A stretch of 64,000 bases of DNA from Selaginella moellendorffii (lineage: Eukaryota; Streptophyta; Lycopodiopsida; Selaginellales; Selaginellaceae): assembly GCF_000143415.4 (NCBI RefSeq), contig NW_003314313.1, positions 1,246,877-1,310,876 on the forward strand, read 5' to 3'. The translations under genes were made by a program, and so were the position numbers. This document shows positions 55,191 to 64,000 of the stretch, piece after piece. The notes under the pieces are model-generated. The model saw nothing but the letters and a program-made list of their open reading frames with translations, searched no databases and was not told the DNA's origin. Every line of letters starts with the position of its first letter. Position 1 is the stretch's first letter.

Positions 55191-55665
55191 AGAAATATCA
55201 TTTAATTCATAACTAGAACTTAGAAATACTCTCTTCATATCATCTATAGTTTCCCATATAGCCTTATTCATGGAATATTCATTCCATTAAATCAACAACT
55301 CCCAAGTTATTTTGCAGTATAACTTCACCAACCTTTGAATAAGAAAATTGGCTAAACCAACCTTCTTAACATTAATCTCTAGGACCTGGATGATGAATTA
55401 ATCCATGACATCACTAGAGTGCAAATATGCTTTAAATTTGTTCATATAAAAAATTGGATGAATCTCTGAACTAATTGGCAAGTTTAAAGTGTAAGTAAGA
55501 TCTCCTATGCACTACAAAATTATCTAGTGCTCACAATACCATAGAGATAATTTAACATTGCCACCTCCTTTCAAAGATTATTGTGCATGCAATAGCTTAA
55601 GGAAGACTTTGTCACCAACTTTATACTCTTATGAAGATGATGCTTATAAGTCAGTCTCTTCTCTC
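55190..55665 (-). pseudogene. Old Ty3/gypsy pol C-terminal fragment, minus strand, different lineage
   Basis: Minus-strand translation with stops and frameshifts shows KVGDKVFLKLLHAQ and LTYTLNLP...IHPIFYMNKFK, which correspond to the region after the integrase (GDKVFLK and HPVFHVS motifs). Not the G1/G2 family. Confidence 0.6.
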
Positions 55666-55679
55666 AAACAAGGAGGATA

Positions 55680-56337
55680 GCTTTGCACTTTTTACCATGC
55701 CTTAGCAAATATTTTTAGGGATGAACCTACCCAATAGCCTAGGGAGTGGTTCCCCAATCTGGGTATACTCACCTTATAATCCCACACACTAGGATTAATG
55801 TTGCTACATATAGACCTCCATATGCCCATCACTAGCTTTGCCAAAATCCCATTTTTGGCTTTCTCCAAATCGGGTAGACGGATTCCTCCCGTCTTCACAA
55901 CCTTGGACGTTTGAATGGCACCTCCCATTCATCATTCGCTAGGGACTTAGTCCCTTGGGCATTATTTAATACCCTTGCGACACCAAACACCACTTCCTAG
56001 TGTTTTAGAGTGTTTGGGTGTCCCAATAATGGTCTTCTTTAGCAATGAGCATTCCCTTTACGATATTGACTTACTATATCGCAACATAAGCAGCTTCTCC
56101 CCCATAAGGGTATATCTAACTCCCTTATCCCAAAAGTATTAGGTAGCTACCTTCTGCCAGTTTAACCAATTATTTTGCACCTTTTGCTTAGTTATCTCAT
56201 AGTTGTCAAGTCCTACAACTCATTGCTTGGTGCTTCCACACCTCTATCATTAACTGGGTCACCACACTCCGACCGCATGCCTTCTAGCTTAGGCCATGTC
56301 ATTCCCATTTCCATTAGGATTCCTCTGGGAAGGGGTT
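55680..56337 (-). repeat. Inverted fragment of a LARD internal region
   Basis: Matches the inverse of about 18760-19430 of LARD-1 (for example GAACCTACCCAATAGCC and CCATGCCTTAGCAA). No LTR attached. LARD-3 is inserted at its end. Confidence 0.75.
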
Positions 56338-57923
56338 TGTGAGACACAAAATCCCTAGGCCCCAAAGTGGAGCCGGAAAGGGTGCCACGTGGTAGTGGCC
56401 GAAGCGAAAGCCAAACGAGCATAACACATTTGGACTAAAAGCTCTGACTTGAGAGGTTGAGAGCAGGAGTGGAACTCCCAACAAAGTGCTCGAGGAACAA
56501 GCACGAAGCGAGCAATAAGCGAGGCTCCAAAATGGGACCCAAAAGGACTGAGACGGAGTCCGAGATGGAGTCTGAGATGGAGTCCAAGATGGAGTCCGAA
56601 GTGGAGTCCAAGATGGACCGAGACGGAGTCCGAGATGGAGTCCGAGATGGAGCTGAGATGGAGTCCGAGATGGAGCCCGAGAAGGACCCGAGATGGAGTC
56701 CGAGGTCAAGACCAAGACTGGGACCGAGACCGGGACCGAGACCGAGATCGGGACCGAGACCAAGACCGGGACTGAGACCGAGACCGAGACCAGGACCGAG
56801 ACCGAGACCGAGGCAGAGGCCGAGACCGAGCCCGAGCCCGAGTCCAAGTCCGAGTCCGAGTCTGAGTCTGAGTCTGAGTCCGAGTCCGAGTCTGAGTCCA
56901 AGTTCGAGTCCGAGTTCGAGTTTGAGAGGGTGAAAGCCCAAAGCGTTCATCTCCCAGACCCTGGGGGGTTTGGTGAGCTCCAAAAGTATAGTAAGGGGGA
57001 GGACTGCAGTGGAGCCAGTTTGGCCAGGAAAGGCTAGTTTGGCTCGGGAAGGCCAGACCCAGTGTTGGGTGATGAACTGACCACTGGGAAGTCCAAGACT
57101 AGAGTGAATACGGACCGACAAGCGGGGTAGCTTGGTGAAGTGTTCAAGAGCCGGCTCTAGTTCCCCCGGGAGATCAACTGGCCGATGCTCCCAGTCCAAG
57201 TATGGGTGGCACTACCTACTTGGATACTAGGCATGGCTCAACGGAACCTCGCTCTAAGCCCATGGCTAGAGCACCCAAGGGCGGAAGGTGGGGAGAGTAC
57301 CCACGGGGCTCGCGTAGGCCCACGGTGTTCTGAAATGTTGTCCCGGAGTCCCAAATGGGGGAAAGGAGGAGGAGCAATCCTCTAGTGTAGTGACTAAGGA
57401 TACAGTCACATGGTGAGGAAGTCCCAGAGGACCATGGGACTTAGTGGTCGGGCCGGTGGGCCTTGATCTAGTGGCAGTGTCGGCGAACATGGCCATGGAC
57501 AGAAAAGGGACTTGGTGGGGACTAGAAAAGGGACATTGGGGGAAGGTTATTCCCCATGTCTGTGGGCATCCTAAAGATGCTAAGGAGTGGATCTGGGATG
57601 ATCACTCATGAACGGATGGCCCAGTCTTTGAGAGACGGGACTATGATGGAGGTGGTGTCAGACCACCGGTGTGACCAAGGTCAATGGGCATGGCCTTAGC
57701 GTAACGGGCTGATATGTTGGTGGTACCTTAGAGTGTCGGTCATGGGATCGGTCACGTGGAGAACTTGGACCAAGTGCAAAGGTTGAGTGGCGAGGATGCT
57801 ATTCTCGGGGCTAGCAAGCCCAAGTTTGAAATAGGACTTATGGAGGTTGTGAGTGAGACTCCTCCAAGTGGTCGGAGGTGTGGTTAAGTGACTAAAGTAG
57901 AATGGAAAAATTAGTCGCTTACA
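56338..57923 (+). repeat. LARD-3 5' LTR
   Basis: 1,586 bp, TGTGAGACAC...CGCTTACA. Confidence 0.88.
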
Positions 57924-59105
57924 ACTTGGTATCGGAGCTGTTCCTTAGTCTGACTTTTATTGGTGCTCAAGTATATCACCATTGACATTAGCATTGGAAG
58001 GTCCTAGAAATGGGCCTATCCTTGAGGAGTAGCATGTCGAGAGGACATGGCTCTCCACTCAAGTTCATGCGTGAACTTGGGCGCAAGGTGGTGAATAGAA
58101 AAGGGGCTAGTAAGGGAACGACTTTGGGATCTTGGGAACAGTATAAGGGTTTCCTCAGAAAGTTGAGGATGTGATCCAGATAAGCGTTTGACTTAGCAAA
58201 CAAGCCAACGTAGTGTGGTAAACAACTATAGTTGGGATCACGGGAAAGATGCAGACTCCAAAACAATAAAGGAGTCACAAGATTACCTTTATATAGTTGA
58301 GGTTGGTACTCATAAATTTGAGACCAGAATTGTTGACCGTGGGAGGTCAAATACAGAAGAGGACACCAGTCCTTGAAATGGTAGCCGGGGCTACCTCTAA
58401 TAAATGCTGGAACAACCCAAGGAGTTGGGGGGTGTACTTAGAGATGAGTTGGTATTCTCATCATATGGACAAATAGTCCTAAGGGGCAAAGGTTGCCCCC
58501 AGAGAACAAAATCAAAGTGTTAGAGTAACACTTGGGAAAATAGTCCTTGTGAGTAGGACATGAATGCAAAAAGTTGTATTCCAATGAGCTGGTGCCTCAC
58601 AAGTAGGACCTTACGGGTCCGTGGATTAACCAAGTCCAAAACTGCTGGATGACTCAAGTAGAGTCAAGGAATGGTCCTAAAGGACTGATGGAAGCATTTG
58701 GACTAAGGTGTGTTGTACCCCACAAAGGATGGGGGGGATCATAGGATCTAAGGATGAGAACAGAGGGTATCTCATTGATGGCAGAATGTGCCATGCTAAA
58801 GTTGTGGGAAAGGTGTTCCCCAAAAAGAAAACAACTTTGGCATAGAGTTGTATGTGCACTATGGTGCAGTGCTAACTGATAGTTGGCATGAAAAATGACT
58901 CCTTTAGACTTGGCAAAGACCTAGACACAAGTAAGAAGTGTCATAGAGGTAGGCTCGTGGAGCCGATGGTGTGGAGACACCAAATGTGCCAAAGTGTGAT
59001 ACCTTGAGGTTATGATGGTGGGTTCATAAGAACCCTTTACCAAGGGAATCCTAACAGAAGTGGGAATAGCATGGCCTAAGCTGGAAGGCATGCGGTTGGA
59101 GTGTG

Positions 59106-59145
59106 GTTTAGGGTTTAGGGTTAAACTGGTTTAAACCCTAAACCC
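59106..59145. repeat. Inverted telomeric filler in LARD-3
   Basis: GTTTAGGGTTTAGGG followed, after AACTGG, by TTTAAACCCTAAACCC: two telomeric stretches facing each other, inserted where LARD-2 has GTGACCCAGATAATG (about 43765). Confidence 0.88.
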
Positions 59146-59290
59146 AGATAATGATGGAGGTGTGGAAGCACCAAGCAATGAGTTGTAGGACTTGACAACT
59201 ATGGGGCAACTAAGCAAGAGGTGTAAAGATAATTGGTTAAATGGGTAGAAGGTAGCTACCCAAGACTTCTAAATGGCATAAGGAAGTTAG

Positions 59291-60962
59291 TGTGAGACAC
59301 AAAATCCCTAGGCCCCAAAGTGGAGCCGGAAGGGCGCCACATGGTAGTGGCCGAAGCGAGAGCCAAACGAGCGTAACATGTTTGGACCAAAAGCTTCGAC
59401 TTGAAAAGTCAAGAGCGGGAGTGGAACTCCCAACGAAGTGCTCGAGGAACGAGCACGAAGCGAGCAAAAGGCGAGGCTCCAAAAAGGGACCCAAAAGGAC
59501 CAACACATGACGCGTGGGAGAGTCCGAGATGGACCTGAGATGGAGTCCGAGATGGAGTTCAAAGTGGAGTCCGAGGTGGACCCGAGATGGACCCGAGTTG
59601 GAGTCCGAAGTGGAGTCCGAGATGGAGTCCGAGGTGGACCCGAGATGGACCCGAGTTGGAGTCCGAAGTGGAGTCCGAGATGGACCCGAGATGGAGTCCG
59701 AGATGGAGTCCGAGATGGAGTCCGAGGTGGACCCGAGATGGACCCGAACTGGAGTCCGAGATGGAGTCCGAGGTGGACCCGAGATGGACCTGAAATGGAG
59801 TCCGAGATGGAGTCCGAGATGGACCCGAGATGGAGTCCGAGATGGAGTCCGAGATGGACCCGAGATGGAATCCGAGATGGAGTCCGAGATGGAGTCCGAA
59901 GTCGAGACCGAGACCGAGACCGAGACCGAGACTGAGATTGGGACCGAGACCGAGACCGAGGCCTAGGCCGAGACCGAGCCCGAGCCCGAGTCCGAGTCCG
60001 AGTCCGAGTCCGAGTCCAAGTCCGAGTCCGAGTCCGAGTCCGAGTCCGAGTCCAAGTCCGAGTCCGAGTCCGAGTCCGGAGCCTGAGAGGGTGAAAGCCC
60101 AAAGCGTTCGTCTCCCAGACCCTGGGGGGTTTGGTGAGCTCCAAAAGTATAGAAAGGGGGAGGACTGCAGTGGAGCCAGTTTGGCCAGGAAAGGCCAGTT
60201 TGGCCCAGGAAGGCCAGACCCAGTGTTGGGTGATGAGCTGACCACTGGGAAGTCCAAGACTAGAGTGAACACAGACCGACAAGCGGGGTAGCTTGGTGAA
60301 GTGTTCAAGAGCCGGCTCTAGTTCCCCCGGGAGATCGACTGGCCGATGCTCCCAGTCCAAGTGTGGGTGGCACTACCTACTTGGATACCTGGTGTGGCTC
60401 AACAGAACCTCGCTCTAAGCCCATGGCTAGAGCACCTAAAGGCGAAAGGCGGGGAGAGTACCCAGGTGGCTCGCGTAAGGCCACGGTGTTCCGAAATGTT
60501 GTCCCAAAGGCCTAGACTGTGGAAAGGAAGAGGAGCAGTCCTCTGGGGTAGTGACCAAGGACACAGTCGTGTGGTGAGGAAGTCCCAGAGGACCATGGGA
60601 CTTAGTGATCGGGCCTGTGGGCCTCGATCCAGTGGGCCTCGATCCAGTGGCAGTGTTGGTAAACACGGCCAGGGGCAGAAAGGGACTTGGTAGGAACTGA
60701 CAAAGGGACTTTGGGGAAGGCGATTCCCCAGGTCTGTGGGCATCCTAAGGATGCTAAGGAGTGGATCTAGGATGACCACTCGTGAACAGATAGCCCAGTC
60801 TTGGAGAGACGGGATGGTGATGCAAGTGGTTTCGGACCACTAGTGCAGAAAAGGTGAATGGGCATGGCCTTAGCGTAACGGGCCGAGATGTCAGTGGTAC
60901 CTTTGGGTGTCGGTCTTCGGACCGGACACGTGGAGCACTTGGACCAGGTGCAAGTGTTGAGT
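59291..60962 (+). mobile_element. LARD-4: truncated 5' LTR
   Basis: Starts TGTGAGACAC; GA block 59520-60080. Homology ends at about 60962 (CAAGTGTTGAGTG), some 150 bp before the expected LTR end. Confidence 0.85.
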
Positions 60963-61117
60963 GACATGCATGCTCTTCACGCTGTTACGAGCGCCCGAGT
61001 TCTGCATGAGTGACTACGGCTCTCTGATTTCCAGGCTACAGCACAGGACCAGTTTTAAGCTAGGCTTTAATTGCTTGTCCCACGAGCATCTCATGCGGTT
61101 AGATATAATATATATTT
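60963..61117. other. Short unique stretch before the gap
   Basis: No match to other sequence in the window; no gene seen. Confidence 0.4.
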
Positions 61118-61456
61118 NNNNNNNNNNNNNNNNNNNNNNNNNNNNNNNNNNNNNNNNNNNNNNNNNNNNNNNNNNNNNNNNNNNNNNNNNNNNNNNNNNN
61201 NNNNNNNNNNNNNNNNNNNNNNNNNNNNNNNNNNNNNNNNNNNNNNNNNNNNNNNNNNNNNNNNNNNNNNNNNNNNNNNNNNNNNNNNNNNNNNNNNNNN
61301 NNNNNNNNNNNNNNNNNNNNNNNNNNNNNNNNNNNNNNNNNNNNNNNNNNNNNNNNNNNNNNNNNNNNNNNNNNNNNNNNNNNNNNNNNNNNNNNNNNNN
61401 NNNNNNNNNNNNNNNNNNNNNNNNNNNNNNNNNNNNNNNNNNNNNNNNNNNNNNNN
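61118..61456. other. Assembly gap (339 N)
   Basis: Separates two LTRs in opposite orientation; a repeat-collapse or misjoin is possible. Confidence 0.95.
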
Positions 61457-64000
61457 CTTTGTCAGTTCCTACCAAGTCCCTTTCTGCCCCTGGCCATGTT
61501 TGCCAACACTGCCACTAGATCGAGGCCCACAGGCCCGACCACTATGTCCCACGGTCCTCTGGGACTTCCTCACCACACGACTGTATCCTTGGTCACTACC
61601 CCAGAGGACTGCTCCTCTTCCTTTCCACAGTCTAGGCCTTTGGGACAACATTTCGGAACACCGTGGCCTTACGCGAGCCACCTGGGTACTCTCCCCGCCT
61701 TTCGCCTTTAGGTGCTCTAGCCATGGGCTTAGAGCGAGGTTCCGTTGAGCCACGCCTGGTATCCAAGTAGGTAGTGCCACCCACACTTGGACTGGGAGCA
61801 TCGGCCAGTCGATCTCCCGGGGGAACTAGAGCCGGCTCTTGAACACTTCACCAAGCTACCCCGCTTGTCGGTCCGTATTCACTCTAGTCTTGGACTTCCC
61901 AGTGGTCAGCTCATCACCCAACACTGGGTCTGGCCTTCCTGGGCCAAACTGGCCTTTCCTGGCCAAACTGGCTCCACTGCAGTCCTCCCCCTTACTATAC
62001 TTTTGGAGCTCACCAAACCCCCCAGGGTCTGGGAGACGAACGCTTTGGGCTTTCACCCTCTCAGGCTCCGGACTCGGACTCGGACTCGGACTCGGACTCG
62101 GACTCGGATTCGGACTCGGACTCGGACTCGGGCTCGGGCTCGGTCTCGGCCTCGGCCTCGGTCTCGGTCTCGGTCCCGATCTCGGTCTCGGTCTCGGTCC
62201 CGGTCTCGGTCCCGGTCTCGGTCTCGACTTCGGACTCCATCTCGGACTCCATCTTGGACTCCATCTCGGGTCCATCTCGGGTCCATCTCGGACTCCATCT
62301 CAGACTCCATCTCGGGTCCATCTCGGACTCCATCTCGGACTGCATTTCGGGTCCATCTCGGACTCCACCTCGGACTCCATCTCGGACTCCATCTCGGGTC
62401 CATCTTGGACTCCATCTCAGACTCCATCTCGGGTCCATCTCGGACTCCATCTCGGACTGCATTTCGGGTCCATCTCGGACTCCACCTCGGACTCCATCTC
62501 GGACTCCATCTCGGGTCCATCTCGGACTCCACTTCGGACTCCAACTCGGGTCCACCTCGGACTCCATCTCGGACTCCATCTCGGACTCCATCTCGGGTCC
62601 ATCTCGGACTCCACTTCGGACTCCAACTTGGGTCCATCTCGGGTCCACCTCAGACTCCATCTCGGACTCCATCTCGGACTCCATCTCGGACTCCATCTCG
62701 GACTCCACTTCGGACTCCAACTCGGGTCCATCTCGGGTCCACCTCGGACTCCATCTCGGACTCCATCTCGGACTCCATCTCGGGTCCATCTCGGACTCCA
62801 CTTCGGACTCCAACTCGGGTCCATCTCGGGTCCACCTCGGACTCCACTTCGGACTCCAACTCGGGTCCATCTCGGGTCCACCTCAGACTCCATCTCGGAC
62901 TCCACTTCGGACTCCAACTCGGGTCCATCTCAGGTCCACCTCGGACTCCATCTCGGACTCCACTTCAGACTCCAACTCGGGTCCATCTCGGGTCCACCTC
63001 GGACTCCACTTCGGACTCCATCTCGGACACTCCCACGTGTCATGTGTTGGTCCTTTTGGGTCCCTTTTTGGAGCCTCGCCTTTTGCTCGCTTCGTGCTCG
63101 TTCCTCGAGCACTTCGTTGGGAGTTCCACTCCCGCTCTTGACTTCTCAAGTCGGAGCTTTTGGTCCAAACGTGTTACGCTCGTTTGGCTCTCGCTTCGGC
63201 CACTACCATGTGGCGCCCTTCTGGCTCCACTTTGGGGCCTAGGGATTTTGTGTCTCACAACTCCACCACCCATAGACGAAGTTCGATGTCCTCATCGAAC
63301 GGTAAACCGTTTCATAAAGTAACACCCACACGGGTTACCATTTCCATCCTTGGCACCTAGCCAATCTTTGTCTATGGTTTGACATCAAAGGCTCACCATG
63401 CCTTGTCCATCCTCTAAGGAGGATAGTCTCTCCAACTTAGAAACTAATTGGACCACTTGTGGTGGTTCTTTCCGTTTATTGGTTTAGTTCTCGCTAAACC
63501 CGTTCAAGACACCCTCTCTAACTCAATTCCACTACTCATTCTTGAGTAGTCACAGATTCCATTGATCTACCTTTGCACTTTGGAACGTTACTTTTGACTT
63601 CTTGAGGTCAATTTCCTAGGTGTCTCTAACACCTTGCCTTGCACATTTTGTGCAACTCCACTTCCCTATCCTAGGAAGTTCATTACTTGAGGGCACCATC
63701 ATCCTCTCTTCTATTTCGTGCCACCTTGGGCACTAAGTTCCATTTATCACACTTTGTGCTAGGGTTGTCCATCGCCCTATCATTTGGCTATCTTACCACT
63801 CCCTCCCTTGGAGCTTCCACTTTCGCCAAATCAGAGCAATTCGGAATCCCTCCTTGGAAACACACTTCCTTTCCCGCAACTTGTTAGCGTCCAACACATT
63901 AGTGTTCCTCGCCTAACTTTGTCACTTGGATTCCTCCCAAGGGATTCCACGGCCCTATCTTGGCCACTCATCTTTTGCTCCTATCCGTTGATTGTTGCAC
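61457..64000 (-). mobile_element. LARD-5: 3' LTR (partial) and internal region, minus strand
   Basis: Minus-strand 3' LTR 61457-63259 (its 3' end is lost in the gap) with the longest GA block of all (62060-63030). PPT at 63261-63273 (minus). Internal region to the window edge is colinear with the inverse of LARD-1 21753 back to about 20990. Confidence 0.88.

Larger units (their letters stand above)
56338..59290 (+). mobile_element. LARD-3: 5' LTR and partial internal region
   Basis: 5' LTR 56338-57923 (short GA block, 56545-56930), PBS at 57927-57938, and internal region to 59290 where LARD-4 is inserted. The rest is not in this window. A telomeric filler lies at 59106-59145. Confidence 0.85.

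Overview
The window is nuclear DNA of a land plant or close streptophyte relative. The evidence is TTTAGGG-type telomeric repeats, primer-binding sites of the TGGTATCGGAGCC class (plant initiator-Met tRNA type), a Ty3/gypsy chromovirus, and spliceosomal introns of only 33-57 nt. Such short introns would fit a Selaginella-like lycophyte, but that is inference. Nearly everything in the window is mobile DNA, and two assembly gaps (10515-10824, 61118-61456) sit inside repeats.

Region 1 (1-27163) is an undescribed-looking large DNA element. It has two genes that were probably head-to-head. One (2850-8472, +) encodes a ~1,640-residue protein with a ParB/sulfiredoxin-like N-terminal segment, long charged linkers and a C-terminal FCP1-type HAD phosphatase domain. 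It has eleven coding exons and three premature stops, all explicable as C-to-T changes. The other (12902-24040, +) encodes a ~1,029-residue DDE/RNase H-like transposase candidate split by an LTR element. They are linked by a ~3.2 kb promoter-bearing segment present three times: arm A (1-3241), its inverted copy arm B (8915-12145, continuing to ~12828) and a shorter arm C (24657-27163). At least 28 copies of a 22-bp palindrome (half-site ATGGCRTGNGG plus its inverse) are spread over this region and no other: in introns, exons, 3' flanks and promoters. Four mini-introns consist largely of one palindrome placed 9-12 nt before the acceptor AG.

Region 2 (15711-23702) is a complete 8-kb non-autonomous LTR element (LARD-1, TSD GCGCT) inserted in the transposase gene. 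Its ~1.95-kb LTRs are filled with GA-rich GAGATGGAGTCC-type repeats.

Region 3 (27164-39331) is a decayed plus-strand Ty3/gypsy chromovirus (G2). It was hit by a solo TRIM LTR (TSD CCTTT) and by a younger minus-strand copy (G1, 27767-34214, TSD CTAAG). Both gypsy copies carry two mini-introns in the integrase/C-terminal part of pol. G2 stops are mostly CAG-to-TAG, as expected from deamination of methylated CHG sites.

Region 4 (39332-49330) is a nest: an old GA-rich LTR remnant holds a TRIM (TSD GAGAT), which holds LARD-2 (TSD TCATG). Region 5 (49331-56337) is AT-rich and holds the only host-like gene, a 575-residue kinase-fold protein resembling CRN-type proteins (52268-54046), followed by old retroelement fragments. 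Region 6 (56338-64000) contains three more LARD copies, nested and convergent around the second gap. Short telomeric-repeat fillers at several breakpoints suggest telomerase-assisted break repair.
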